Shown: positions 17,166 through 26,516, counted from the stretch's first letter. The stretch is DNA of 64,000 nt from JACVRW01 sp963850205 (GCA_963850205.1 CAWKKJ010000008.1:744001-808000); one strand, 5' to 3'. The notes: generated by a model from the sequence alone, not told the origin. Numbers and translations are program-made.

Positions 17166-19598
17166 GTGTGCGCCTCCGTGGAGCAAGCGAACGTCGTCAT
17201 CGTCGGCGGGGGCATCATGGGCTGCTCCGCGGCCTATCACCTCGCGCAGGCCGGCTGGACCGACGTGCTGGTAGTGGAGAAGGGCGAGCTGACAAGCGGC
17301 TCGACCCATCATGCCGCTGGGCTGGTCACGCAGTTCAACCCATCGGCGACCATGATGCGCTTTCGCCGGCAGAGCGTCGAGCTGTATCGGGGCCTCGAGG
17401 TGTTCGAGGCGGTCGGAAGCGTGCGAATCGCGTCGAGTGGCGACAGCCTCCTCGAACTGCGGCGCGCCGCCAGCCGGGCCGCCGCCAACGGCTTGGAGGC
17501 GGAGCTGCTCACTCCGGAGGAGGTGCTCGACCGCCTCCCATGGGCTTCGGCGCAGTCGCTGCACGGCGGGATCTGGATGGAGGACGATGGCTGGGTGGAC
17601 CCGCACATCGCCACGCACGCAGTCGCCGATGCCGCTCGCGAGCTCGGTGTGCGCTTCGCGCTGCGCCGGCGGGTGACGGGGATCGAGCTCGGCTCGCAGC
17701 GCGAGATCCGCCAGGTGCACACCGACGCGGGGTCGATCCAGACGCCATGTGTCGTCAACGCCGCCGGCATCTGGGGTCCGCAGCTCGCCGCGATGGTGGG
17801 CGCGTTCCTGGCCTCGGTGCCCGTTGACCACCAGCACGTGGCGATGCAGGCGGTGGCCGGTCACGAGCTGCCCCGCGATGCTCCCTGCTTCCGCGATACC
17901 GACAACCTCGTCTACGGGAAACCCGAGGCCGGCGGCATGCTGATAGGTGGCTACGAGGCCGATCCGCCCGCGCGCTGGGGTAACGGCGTGCCCTGGGACC
18001 ACGGCGGCCGCCCCGTGGAGTCGGACATCGACCGCTTCGCACCGCTGCTCGAGGGCGCGATCCGCAGGTTTCCCCTGCTCGAGAACGCCGGGGTGATCCG
18101 GCTGCTGTGCCACCCCGACGCGATGACGCCGGACGGCAATCCGCTCCTCGGCCCGATGCCCGGGGTGCGCGGCCTCTGGGTGGCGGCCGGGCTGTCGCTC
18201 AACGGCTTCGGCGGCGCGGGCGGCATGGGGAGGGCGCTCGCCGAGTGGATGACCGACGGCCGCGCTGAGCTCGACGTGACCGCCTATCGGCCCTGGCGCT
18301 TCGGAAGCCTCTACCGGGACCCGGTCGTGGCCAGCGAGTCGGCGCGCGAGGCCTACAGGTACTACTACCGGCTGCGCTACCCGTTCGACGTGCCGGAGTC
18401 CGGCCGAGGGCGACGTCTCAGCGCGCTGCACGGGCGGCTCCAGGAGCTCGGTGCCGTGTTCGGCGCCAAGAACGGGTGGGAGCGGGCGGAGCATTTCGAG
18501 CCCGGCTCCCGCTGGCGGCGTGCCGGTCCCGATCAGCGGGGGTTCGGCTGGACGCGGCCCCCCTGGTTGGACCACACGGCTGCGGAGCACGCCGCCGTTC
18601 GCGAGCGCGTGGGCATCATGGACGTGTCGTCCTTCGGCAAGATCGACGTCAGCGGACCCGGCGCTCTGGACCTGCTCGAGCGCGTCTGCGACAACCGCAT
18701 CGGCCGCGAGATCGGCCGCGTGGTCTACACCCAGATGCTCGACCAGGGCGGCGGGATCATCGGCGACGTCACGATCACCCGGCTCGACCGAGACCGTTTC
18801 CGTGTGGTCAGCGGCGCGGCCGCCGTAGACGCCGACCTCGGGTGGCTGCGACTCAACCTCGAGGAGAGCGGTCCCTCCGTCCGGCTGGGCGAAGTGAGCG
18901 ACGAGCTCGCCGTGATCGGGATCTGGGGGCCGCGCAGCCGCGATGTGCTCAGGCGCCTGACCGACGCCGACCTCTCCACCGCCGCCTTTCCCTTCACGCA
19001 TTCTCGCTGGCTAACGGTCGCCCACGCTCCCGTTCTTGCGCAGCGGGTCACCTATGTCGGCGAGCTGGGCTACGAGCTCTACATCGCCCGCGAATGGGCC
19101 GTGCAGGTCTGGGACGCGCTCATGCGCGCGGGCGCCGATGACGGCATCACGCCGGTCGGCTACCGCGCGCTCGAATCGCTGCGCATCGAGAAGGGCTACC
19201 GCTACCTGGGCACCGACCTGACCGCAGCGGACACCCCGTACGAAGCGGGGCTGGGCTTCTGCGTAGCGCTGGACAAGGGCGACTTCATCGGGCGCGCCGC
19301 CTTGGCGGAACCAGGTGCGCGCGACCCGGAGCGCCGGCTGCGGACGTTGGCGATCGGCAACGACGAGTACCTGCCGATCTATGGCGGCGAGGCGGTGCGT
19401 CGGGACGGCGTGGTCGTGGGACGGGTGCGCAGCTGCGCCTACGGTTTCACCGTGCGCCGAAACGTCGCGCTGGCGAGCGTACCGGCCGAGCTGGCCATCG
19501 GCGATCGCGTGACCGTCGACGTGTTCGCCGATGGCGTGGCGGCGGAGGTGAGTCCGGACTCCCTGGTTGACCCGGAGAGCGAGCGGGTGCGCGCCTAG
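17166..19598 (+). CDS. FAD-dependent dehydrogenase / GcvT fusion (dimethylglycine or sarcosine dehydrogenase-like)
   Basis: An 810-residue two-domain enzyme. Residues about 8-370 form a D-amino-acid-oxidase-type FAD domain beginning VVIVGGGIMGCSAAYHLAQA and containing GSTHHAAGLV, the region that often links FAD. The second half is an aminomethyltransferase (GcvT) fold with VGIMDVSSFGKIDVSGPGAL and LGYELYI, which binds tetrahydrofolate. Such fusions demethylate dimethylglycine, sarcosine or related methylamines and pass the one-carbon unit to folate. The start is a GTG at 17166 (another GTG is at 17178). Its stop overlaps that of the convergent choline-kinase-like gene. Confidence 0.85.
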   Translation: MCASVEQANVVIVGGGIMGCSAAYHLAQAGWTDVLVVEKGELTSGSTHHAAGLVTQFNPSATMMRFRRQSVELYRGLEVFEAVGSVRIASSGDSLLELRRAASRAAANGLEAELLTPEEVLDRLPWASAQSLHGGIWMEDDGWVDPHIATHAVADAARELGVRFALRRRVTGIELGSQREIRQVHTDAGSIQTPCVVNAAGIWGPQLAAMVGAFLASVPVDHQHVAMQAVAGHELPRDAPCFRDTDNLVYGKPEAGGMLIGGYEADPPARWGNGVPWDHGGRPVESDIDRFAPLLEGAIRRFPLLENAGVIRLLCHPDAMTPDGNPLLGPMPGVRGLWVAAGLSLNGFGGAGGMGRALAEWMTDGRAELDVTAYRPWRFGSLYRDPVVASESAREAYRYYYRLRYPFDVPESGRGRRLSALHGRLQELGAVFGAKNGWERAEHFEPGSRWRRAGPDQRGFGWTRPPWLDHTAAEHAAVRERVGIMDVSSFGKIDVSGPGALDLLERVCDNRIGREIGRVVYTQMLDQGGGIIGDVTITRLDRDRFRVVSGAAAVDADLGWLRLNLEESGPSVRLGEVSDELAVIGIWGPRSRDVLRRLTDADLSTAAFPFTHSRWLTVAHAPVLAQRVTYVGELGYELYIAREWAVQVWDALMRAGADDGITPVGYRALESLRIEKGYRYLGTDLTAADTPYEAGLGFCVALDKGDFIGRAALAEPGARDPERRLRTLAIGNDEYLPIYGGEAVRRDGVVVGRVRSCAYGFTVRRNVALASVPAELAIGDRVTVDVFADGVAAEVSPDSLVDPESERVRA

Positions 19599-20524
19599 TC
19601 CGACCGCTGGACGTCCTCGAGCAGGCGTTCGAAGTCCGGGCCGTCGAACTCCGCCACCGCCCGCTCGTACTTCTCCATGCCCCACTCCCAGAAGTCGAAG
19701 TCGATCTTCGACACGCCGTCCTGGATGGACGCCCAGAGGGTCCAGCCGTACTTCGACATCACCCCCCACAGACGGGCGCGGGCGACCTTGTTGCGCAGCG
19801 GGCGCCCGTAGTACGCCGCGATGAGCTGGTCGAGTTGCTCGAGCGACAGGTTCGACTCACTCCAGATGTTGCCCAGCTCGAAGCAGGCGTCGTTGTTACC
19901 CGAGTACTCGTAGTCGATCAGGTACATGCGGACTCCCGCATCGATGAAGTTCTCGGCCAGCAGGTCGTTGTTGCACGGGACGGTCCCCTCGTCGCGAACG
20001 GCCACGGCCTCGCGTAACGCTGCCACCTGTGGCTCGAACTCGTCATAGCGCTCTGGCAGCCGGAAGCCGCGCTCGCGCACGATCCGCAGATAGCGCGGCT
20101 GGATGTCGAACATGTTGAAGTCGTGGCGGAAGCGCGCCGCGCCGTGTAGCTGACGGCAGGCGGCGGCTATGGCCTCCAAGCGGTCGCCCCCGCGCAGGTC
20201 CTTCGCGCTCAGGGTCGTGCCCTCGACAAACCCCACCACCATGGTGTTGCGCTCGGGCAAGTAGGCGACCACCGGTGGGCCGATCCCGACCTCCGCGGCC
20301 TTGACCGAGTTCTCGTACTCGTTGTCGCGGTCGATGGCGAGCAGGCCGGTGTCGTCGCTCCAGCGGCGCACGACGTAACCGCCGCTGTCCGTCTGGACGC
20401 GGTGGTTGGCGTTGGTCAGTCCGCCCGGCAGCTCCATGATGGAGCGCACGCCGCGCAGCTCGGGGACGAGCTCCGCGAGATCGGCGACGGCGCTCTCCGG
20501 CGAGTCCATCAGGCGTGCGAGCAT
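19595..20524 (-). CDS. choline/ethanolamine kinase-like phosphotransferase
   Basis: A 309-residue kinase-fold protein. ELPGGLTNANHRV is the N-terminal motif of bacterial choline kinases, CNNDLLAENF is the catalytic loop with its Asp, and LIDYEYSGNN is the metal-binding motif. The expected reaction is ATP-dependent phosphorylation of choline or a similar amino alcohol. It starts 5 bases after the end of the broken Nudix gene, with which it probably forms an operon, and converges on the demethylase gene with a 4-base overlap of stop codons. The neighbourhood fits use of choline-derived methylamines. Confidence 0.8.
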   Translation of the reverse strand: MLARLMDSPESAVADLAELVPELRGVRSIMELPGGLTNANHRVQTDSGGYVVRRWSDDTGLLAIDRDNEYENSVKAAEVGIGPPVVAYLPERNTMVVGFVEGTTLSAKDLRGGDRLEAIAAACRQLHGAARFRHDFNMFDIQPRYLRIVRERGFRLPERYDEFEPQVAALREAVAVRDEGTVPCNNDLLAENFIDAGVRMYLIDYEYSGNNDACFELGNIWSESNLSLEQLDQLIAAYYGRPLRNKVARARLWGVMSKYGWTLWASIQDGVSKIDFDFWEWGMEKYERAVAEFDGPDFERLLEDVQRSD

Positions 20525-20528
20525 ACCC

Positions 20529-21057
20529 CTAGAGGCGGCGCTGCAGCGCCATCAGGCCCACCAGGGTGCACGCCTCGCCGGCGCCGGCGATCAGGGCGTC
20601 GAGCTCGCTCAGCGGATGCGGCTCGACCGTCATCCGCCGCGTGTCCGGCGCGGGCGGCCGGGCGACGTCACTCAGGTCCGTGGCGATGAACAGGTGCACC
20701 CGCTCGTCGCTGTATCCCGGGGCAAGGTAGAACGACGCCTAGGAACTCCCAGCGTGCCGCCGCCTTACCCGCCTCCTCGGCCAGCTCTCTGCGGGCCGCA
20801 GCAGCCGGGGACGCGTCGGAGCGTTCGATCTTTCCCGCCGGCAGCTCCAACAGGCCGGCCTCGCCGACCGGCTCACGCGGCTGGCGGACGAGCCAGACAC
20901 GGTCATCATCATGGGCCACGATCACGACCGATGACGGATGGGCGGCCACCGTCCGCGTGACCTGCTCGCCGTCGGCGTGACGGTAGAGGCGCAGGTGGAC
21001 CTCGAAAGCGTCGCCCGCATGGACGGTTTCGCGGCTGAGCTCCCGGGCTTCGGCCAT
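20529..21057 (-). pseudogene. Nudix hydrolase (ADP-ribose pyrophosphatase-like) with frameshift near 20745
   Basis: From the ATG at 21057 the protein reads as an ADP-sugar pyrophosphatase: VWLVRQPREPVGEAGLLELP and a Nudix box from GKIERSD to RRELAEEAG (residue 6 of the box is Asp instead of Glu). After WEFLGV the frame breaks. One base over, it continues FYLAPGYSDERVHLFIA and ends MALQRRL at 20529. A single inserted base near 20745 explains this. The restored product would be about 175 residues, normal for the family. Confidence 0.7.
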
Positions 21058-21128
21058 GCGCAGATGATGACGGCCGTGCGTTCGCGCAACCGCAACCTAC
21101 TCACGCGCCTCCTTGACCAGCCATCCAA

Positions 21129-21172
21129 CGGAGGGGGAGGGATTCGAACACTCGGTGCGCCGAAAGACGCAC
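21129..21172 (-). tRNA. tRNA-Ser-like 3' fragment (variable arm, T arm, acceptor strand)
   Basis: Read on the minus strand, a 7-base-pair hairpin (GTGCGTC, loop TTTC, GGCGCAC) resembling the long variable arm of class II tRNAs is followed by the T-loop GTTCGAATCCC and then the acceptor-like CCCCTCCG. The T stem has one mismatch and I see no matching 5' acceptor strand GGAGGGG upstream. It is therefore probably a partial tRNA-Ser rather than a working gene, as left by integration into a tRNA gene. Confidence 0.35.
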
Positions 21173-21395
21173 TGTCATTGAGCGCTGCGGCCTGGTCTTC
21201 GAGCAGGACCCGCCCGCCGGCGCCACGGCGGACGCCGATCAGCGGCGGAGGTGATGGCGGTCGAGCTCGAGGACACGCCAGCTCGTGATCCATGCGATGC
21301 CATTAAACGCCGCTGAGGTCGCGCACCACAGCAGCGTCGCCGCTCTTCCCGCAAGAGACCCGCCGGTTCCGCCAACGTCGTGGGCCGGAACGACG

Positions 21396-21421
21396 CTCCC
21401 GCTGGTCGCGCAAAGCGGGAG
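21396..21421 (+). repeat. dispersed 8-10-8 hairpin, perfect arms
   Basis: CTCCCGCT, loop GGTCGCGCAA, AGCGGGAG: eight paired bases with no mismatch. The arm sequence differs from the copy at 34974-34999, but the differences are paired on both sides, so the stem is maintained by compensation. It lies between the tRNA-like fragment and the ammonia-lyase gene. Confidence 0.8.
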
Positions 21422-21595
21422 TCTCAAGCGACGCGCGCGAGTGGGCGGCCAGGCTCTCGGTCACTCGCCGGGCGCCGGGACCAGCCGGGCGATCCGATCG
21501 AACCGCGGCGCTCCGAGTCCACTGCAGGGTCGTGTCGCCGAGCCTGGTCTTCTGCTGCCATTCGGCTCTCGTACACCTGGGGTGCCCGCCAGTGA

Positions 21596-23029
21596 TCAGC
21601 GGTTGATGTCCGGCGGATCTTGCGGTTGTACGTGGCGGCTGAAGGCAGCGGCCAGACGCGCGGCGTCAGGGCCAATTTGGCGAGGCGAGTCGATCGGCGG
21701 AACGCAGGCGCGCACGTGATCCAGTAGCGGTGCGAGGGCGGGCGGTGGCGTTTGGCCCGCGACGTGAAGGGCTTGGGAAGCGAGCGCGGCAAGCACCGCG
21801 AGTATCCGCTCGAGGCAGGTGCCGACGGCGGCCGCCTTGCCCCACGCGAGAAAGACGGGAGATGGAAGGTCGTTTTGGCCGAAGCCACCGAGGCCAAGCA
21901 CGGTGGTCTGCGCCATCGTTCGCGCTTCCTCGGCGTACCCAGCGCCCGCCATGTGCAGCGGCTTGATCAGCCATTCGCCGGCCAGCAACGGCGCGCTGAC
22001 CGGGTGCTGGAAGAGTCTGTCGATGTGGCGCTGGGCGAGCTGCGCAACGTCGGCCCATGCGTGCGCCAGTCCGTCCAGCGCGGGGTGGGCGCGGTCATTG
22101 TGGTAACCGCCGTTCGATACCAGTGCGCCGAGCGGGTGGCTTTCGCTCGGCGGCAGGAAGACTGGATTGTCGGTCACCGAGGCCAGCGAGCCCGTCGCGG
22201 TGCGCTCGGCGTGCGATTGCGCCTCGCGTAGCCTGCCGAGCACCCGCGGCAGTACGCGATAGCTCACCGGAGCCTGGTGGGCCTGGCGCTCGCGAGCGCC
22301 TCCCGCCAGCAGTGATCGGAACGACGTCAACGCCTCGGCCTCGTGTTCATCACCCCACAGCTCGCCCAGCTCGGGAGCGAACGCCTCCAGCGGCGCCCGG
22401 ATGGCCTCGACCGACAACGCAAACACACCCTCGGCGAGCTCGAGTCGGCCCCGCCCGCCGAGGGCCGCGTCAGCCACCATCGCGGCGGCGCAAGGCGATC
22501 CGTTGATCAACGCCATCTTCTCCCTCGGCTCGAGCTCGAGCCCCTCGGCCACCTCACTGAACAGGTGACCGAGTGCGAGAACCTCGCCCGATCCGCCATT
22601 TCCCCGGGCGGGCACGGCCGGGAGCGGCCCTCCGTCCAGCATCGCGGCCACCGCATCGGCGACCTGGGTCCGCACGGCTGCGTGACCCTCCACGAAGTTG
22701 GCCAAGCGCGCTAACACGATCGCGCGCACGACCCGCTCAGGAAGCGGTTCCCCGAACGACGCGGCCGTCCACAACCCACGCGGCCGGGTGGCGCGGGCAC
22801 GATCAGATAGCACCGCACCCCCCGCGTCGCCCGGCCCAGTCGTAACCCCGTACAGCAGCGCACCCGGGTCCTCGGCCAGACGAGCCGCCAGATAAGCAGT
22901 GAACGCGGCGTGCCCACGGTCCATGCTGTCGAAGGCCTCGGAAGCGAGCCTGACGGCCTCGCCCTCCCACGCGACCCGACGCACCGCCTCGATCGTCAAA
23001 TCCGCGCGGCCTGCCACGACAACAGTCAT
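21596..23029 (-). CDS. aromatic amino acid ammonia-lyase-like protein with variant MIO triad
   Basis: A protein of about 477 residues of the histidine/phenylalanine ammonia-lyase superfamily. LLYGVTTGPGD matches the catalytic tyrosine loop, INGSPCAAAMVADAAL and TDNPVFLP match conserved helices. At the place of the self-cyclising Ala-Ser-Gly the sequence is GNGGSGEVLALGHL, that is Gly-Ser-Gly and one residue shorter. The segment equivalent to QDPYSLR reads QAPVSYR. These changes suggest altered chemistry or substrate, or a non-lyase role. The start is the ATG at 23029, one codon after an in-frame GTG. Confidence 0.7.
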   Translation of the reverse strand: MTVVVAGRADLTIEAVRRVAWEGEAVRLASEAFDSMDRGHAAFTAYLAARLAEDPGALLYGVTTGPGDAGGAVLSDRARATRPRGLWTAASFGEPLPERVVRAIVLARLANFVEGHAAVRTQVADAVAAMLDGGPLPAVPARGNGGSGEVLALGHLFSEVAEGLELEPREKMALINGSPCAAAMVADAALGGRGRLELAEGVFALSVEAIRAPLEAFAPELGELWGDEHEAEALTSFRSLLAGGARERQAHQAPVSYRVLPRVLGRLREAQSHAERTATGSLASVTDNPVFLPPSESHPLGALVSNGGYHNDRAHPALDGLAHAWADVAQLAQRHIDRLFQHPVSAPLLAGEWLIKPLHMAGAGYAEEARTMAQTTVLGLGGFGQNDLPSPVFLAWGKAAAVGTCLERILAVLAALASQALHVAGQTPPPALAPLLDHVRACVPPIDSPRQIGPDAARLAAAFSRHVQPQDPPDINR

Positions 23030-23332
23030 CACGCGAGCATGCCACTTTCCCGCACCCGCCCTCGCGAGCTTGAGAGGCCCCTTGAGTTCCGGGTCAGGCC
23101 GGGCGAGGCACCGCGACGACCTACGCCGGGATCAGTCACGTACGGTTCTGCCGGAGAATCGGTCGGAGGCCCTCCCGCGAGTCGCTTCCGCGCATCACCC
23201 GTCCGCCGTCGCAGGTGCATAGGCGGACCCGCTCACGAGACACTCGCCACTCTCGTGTCGCAACGACGGGGCGTACCCACGGCTGATGGCAGGCTCTCGT
23301 AGCGAACGAGGAACAGCAGCCATCGTGGCGAG

Positions 23333-23360
23333 GCTCCTGGAGGTCGCGCGAAGCGGGAGC
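23333..23360 (+). repeat. dispersed 8-10-8 hairpin
   Basis: Inside this interval CTCCTGGA, loop GGTCGCGCGA, AGCGGGAG follow the family geometry; the outer bases extend the stem to GCTCC/GGAGC. The copy lies in the leader region of the ClpN-domain gene. Confidence 0.7.
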
Positions 23361-23447
23361 GCCCGATCCATTGAGCCGGCACTCGAGCATCGCGAGACTG
23401 GCGGGTGCGAGCTCGAAACAATCCGTCCAATCTCCGAGGAGCCCGAC

Positions 23448-23732
23448 ATGCCCCGACAACCGATACCTCCATCACCTCAAGAAGCGCTCGCCGGGAAGCA
23501 GCTCACACCTCGCATGCTTCGGGTCCTTGCCGCGGCGGCTGACGAGGCGGAGCGCCGGGGCCACAGCTTCGCAGGAACAGAACACAGGCTGCTCGGGCTT
23601 CTCTCTGAGCCCGATGGCATCGCCGGGATGGTCTTGACGCGTGTCGGCGCCGCCCACCCTGCAGCGACGGAGACGCGCAAGATCATGGAGAGCGAGGGGT
23701 ACAACCGGCCGCACAAGAAACGCGGTCCGTAG
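23448..23732 (+). CDS. small Clp N-terminal domain protein
   Basis: A 94-residue protein consisting of one ClpN repeat: LTPRMLRVLAAAADEAERRG, then GTEHRLLGLLSEPDGIAG and VLTRVGA. In full-length ClpA/ClpC these repeats bind adaptors and substrates. Stand-alone versions exist in Actinobacteria and their role is not settled. The ATG at 23448 has GAGGAG 6 bases upstream; the longer open frame before it includes a dispersed hairpin and is not credible as protein. There is no ATPase module nearby. Confidence 0.75.
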   Translation: MPRQPIPPSPQEALAGKQLTPRMLRVLAAAADEAERRGHSFAGTEHRLLGLLSEPDGIAGMVLTRVGAAHPAATETRKIMESEGYNRPHKKRGP

Positions 23733-23739
23733 GGGCGAC

Positions 23740-24280
23740 TTGGGCTGGGTCACCCGGCTTTAGCGCTTTTCGCGCCAAGCAGGAAAGTCGTCCGTCGAGT
23801 GCTCCCTTTCCACCGTTCCAGCACTGGCGTCGCGGCCGATTGCGTGTCGGCGCACGCCTGCTGCTCGTCCTAGGCGGTCGTCTGCTGGGCGCTCGCGGAG
23901 ACAACCGCAGTCATGCGCAATGCGATCGCAGCGGCCGCGTGATGGATCACCGAACACTCGGCTGTGCCGACGTCGGGTGACGGCTGCGCGACCGAGGCGA
24001 ATAGGCGTCTTCTCGTCGTCCGCGGATCCACTTCGACCACGAACTCGGCGATGGGCTTGCACGACAGCCGGGGGGCCGGTGGTGCGCCGCACTTGGCGGA
24101 AGCGGGACCGGCGCGCGACCCAGCGACCGCAGGTCGAGCACCAGGCGACCGTCGTTGCAGGCGGCGTCCAGCGTGACCGGCAGCGGCGACACAGGTCGGT
24201 GAGCCCGGCGATCGCGAAGTAGGCGGTCTCCCCGACGGCGGGCGGGAAGCGCTCGGCCGCACCGAACAGTGGACTGAGGC
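23740..24280 (-). pseudogene. possible decayed histidine-kinase-like gene
   Basis: No intact gene fills this stretch. Read on the minus strand, fragments in different frames look like pieces of one protein. AERFPPAVGETAYFAIAGLT (about 24204-24272) resembles the N-box helix of a sensor kinase ATPase domain, and VTLDAACNDGRLVLDLR (about 24125-24180) resembles the strand that follows. A third fragment CKPIAEFVVEVDP with a stop at about 23870 cannot be placed. The kinase identification is weak and rests on general resemblance. Confidence 0.3.
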
Positions 24281-25885
24281 TCAGCCGAGTGACGGCCCGA
24301 ATTTGCGACTGAAGGGGAGGTGATCGGACCGGCAGACCGTCGCCGGAGGCGGAGTCGCCAGTCCGGTGAGGTAGGCGGCCACCCTGCGCTGGATGCAGGC
24401 GCTGGGGTCCTCGTCGGAGGTGTGGCCATAGCCGTCGTGGGTCAGCAGGACCGCGTTTCCGAGCGCCCTCGCCGCGACGACGGAAGATCGGTAGGTCGTG
24501 CGCGGGTCGTAGCGGGTGCCGATCACGAGGACCGGATTCGGGGTGGCCGCGTTCCACGGCCCGGTGTAGCGGTTGGCGGCTGGAATCTTCCACGCCGCGC
24601 ACGGCGCCCACAGCCACCATCCCAGGATCGGGCCGTTGGAGTAGCTGACGCGGACCAGCCGCCTGATGACCTCGGGCCATGCTTCGGGACCCAGTAGCGG
24701 TGGGACGGGCTTGTCGGCGCACTGCAAGCCGACAGCTGAGTTGAGCGCGTCCTCGAGGAGCGGCCTGGCCCCCTGGACCATCTGCGCCATCGCCGAGCCG
24801 TCGCCACGGGCGGCCCGGTCGAGTTCACGCGCAAAGTCCGGCCACCCGGCGGGGGTCCCCTCGGCGAGAAAGATCCGGATCAGCAGATCGCTGTAGGAGA
24901 GCCGGGGCGGATCGGCCGCCGGAGCCGGGATCGGGCCGCGCCGCAGCCGCGCCAGCAGCCGCGCGAAACGCCGCGCAGGGGAGCCGCCACGCGCGAGCGC
25001 GCACCGCGCCGGGCCGGCGCGCCGGCACAACTCGAAGAATTTCCTGCCGATCACCCGATCGGTGTCGATGATGCTGCTGCCGCTCGCCGCCTGGACCGAC
25101 CTCGTGAAGGCGAACGGGTTGATGTTGCCGTCCAAAACCATCGCCCGCACGCGGTCGGGGAAGAGGTTCGCGTAGGTCTGGCCGATGAACGTGCCGTAGG
25201 AGATCCCCCGGTAATTGAGCTGCGCGTCGCCGACGAGCTCGCGCAGGTGGTCGAGGTCGCGCGCGGTGTCGGCGGTCGAAAGGAAGGGAATGAGACCTCG
25301 GTTGCGCTCGGTACACCGACGCGCGAAGGCAGTGGTCTTCCGAACCAAGCGCTTCGACTGCGCAGACGTTACCGGGATCGCGAACGCCCCCCAGAACCGC
25401 AGCTGATCGCGGTCATTGGCAAAGCACGAGATGCGGGTGCTCTCCCCGGCGCCGCGCGGATCCCAGCTCACGACGTCGAAGCGACCACGCCCCAAGCGGT
25501 TGAGCCTGGGACCGAGGCGCTTGACCGTCGCCACCCCGGCCACCCCAGGACCGCCGAAGTTCACGAACAACGACCCGATCCGCTGCGCCGGCCGGCTGGC
25601 CGGTCGGCGGATCACCGACAGCGAGATCGTCCGACCGCCAGGCTGCGACCAGTCCAGCGGGACCGCGACGCGGGCGCACTGCAGCCCGCCTGGGGCGCCT
25701 TTGCACGCCTTCCACGCGATAGGCGCCGCCGCGGCCGTGGCGGCCCACAGCAACACCCCTGCCCCGACAGCTGAAACAACTACCGCCGCTCGACGCCACG
25801 AAGGCGCCAGCGCACCTGCCGAGGTAGCGCTCGGCGCGCACAGTGTTGGCGTAGCCCGTGTAGGGGTCCGAGCCGATGAATCCAT
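24281..25885 (-). CDS. secreted TAP-like alpha/beta hydrolase (tripeptidyl aminopeptidase family)
   Basis: A 534-residue serine hydrolase of the SCO-type tripeptidyl aminopeptidase family. After an N-terminal signal/membrane segment (AAVVVSAVGAGVLLWAATAAA), the oxyanion region is NFGGPGVAG, the nucleophile elbow is YRGISYGTFIG, and the C-terminal TAP domain ends with the catalytic His in HDGYGHTSDEDPSAC. Such enzymes cleave short peptides or esters outside the cell. The ATG at 25885 has GGAGAGG 6 bases upstream; the open frame continues upstream into the integrase relic and is discounted. Confidence 0.82.
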   Translation of the reverse strand: MDSSARTPTRATPTLCAPSATSAGALAPSWRRAAVVVSAVGAGVLLWAATAAAAPIAWKACKGAPGGLQCARVAVPLDWSQPGGRTISLSVIRRPASRPAQRIGSLFVNFGGPGVAGVATVKRLGPRLNRLGRGRFDVVSWDPRGAGESTRISCFANDRDQLRFWGAFAIPVTSAQSKRLVRKTTAFARRCTERNRGLIPFLSTADTARDLDHLRELVGDAQLNYRGISYGTFIGQTYANLFPDRVRAMVLDGNINPFAFTRSVQAASGSSIIDTDRVIGRKFFELCRRAGPARCALARGGSPARRFARLLARLRRGPIPAPAADPPRLSYSDLLIRIFLAEGTPAGWPDFARELDRAARGDGSAMAQMVQGARPLLEDALNSAVGLQCADKPVPPLLGPEAWPEVIRRLVRVSYSNGPILGWWLWAPCAAWKIPAANRYTGPWNAATPNPVLVIGTRYDPRTTYRSSVVAARALGNAVLLTHDGYGHTSDEDPSACIQRRVAAYLTGLATPPPATVCRSDHLPFSRKFGPSLG

Positions 25886-25958
25886 GCGAATCCTCTCCGG
25901 CCACTGGAACCCCAGCAGCCCGTCCAACCTAGCCGCCCGAGCGCCGCACGTCAACGCG

Positions 25959-26516
25959 ATGCGACAAGCGGGGCCCGGCATCGGGGGCGACCGGGTGCGC
26001 GGCCTGATCGTGGTGCTGTGGCGCGCCGGCCTGCGCATCGGCGAAGCACTCGGCCTAGCGGAGGCCGACCTCGACATCGGCCGCGGCTCGCTACTGGTGC
26101 GCAGCGGCAAGGGCGGCAAGCGCCGCGAGGCTGGGATGGACGACTGGGGTTGGCAGCAGCTTCGCCCCTGGCTGTCTCACCGAACCAGCCTGCCACCCGG
26201 GCCCGCTGTCTGTGTCATCTACGGCACCACCCGTGGCCGGCCCTGGGACGTCAGCGCCGCCCGTAGCCGCCTGCGCAGGCTCGCCATCCAAGCCGGGGTG
26301 CGGCGGCGCTTCGCGCCCCACCAGCTCCGCCACGCCCACGCCATCGAGATGGCCCAAGAAGGCGTGGCGCTGAACATCATCCAGCGCCAGCTGGGCCACA
26401 CCGACCTGGGCGTCACCTCGATCTACCTGCAAGGCATCGACAACACGGACATCATCAAGACCGTTCACTCCCGCCAACCACCAATGATGTCTGCCAGCGC
26501 AGGACCACAGCTCTGA
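25959..26516 (+). CDS. tyrosine recombinase, catalytic domain only (truncated integrase)
   Basis: The 185 residues contain all the recognisable catalytic features of a phage-type integrase: the first Arg in RAGLRIGEALGL, the HxLR box in APHQLRHAHAIEM, the second His in QLGHTDLGVTS and the nucleophile Tyr of SIYLQGI. The N-terminal core-binding half is absent, since only about 70 bases separate the ATG from the divergent hydrolase start. It is therefore likely a relic of a mobile element, perhaps related to the tRNA-Ser-like fragment 4.8 kb away. Confidence 0.75.
   Translation: MRQAGPGIGGDRVRGLIVVLWRAGLRIGEALGLAEADLDIGRGSLLVRSGKGGKRREAGMDDWGWQQLRPWLSHRTSLPPGPAVCVIYGTTRGRPWDVSAARSRLRRLAIQAGVRRRFAPHQLRHAHAIEMAQEGVALNIIQRQLGHTDLGVTSIYLQGIDNTDIIKTVHSRQPPMMSASAGPQL

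Noticed and set aside
15864..19001. Long minus-strand open frames opposite proline dehydrogenase and the demethylase fusion
   Set aside because: They are shadows of well-supported plus-strand genes and show no domain features.
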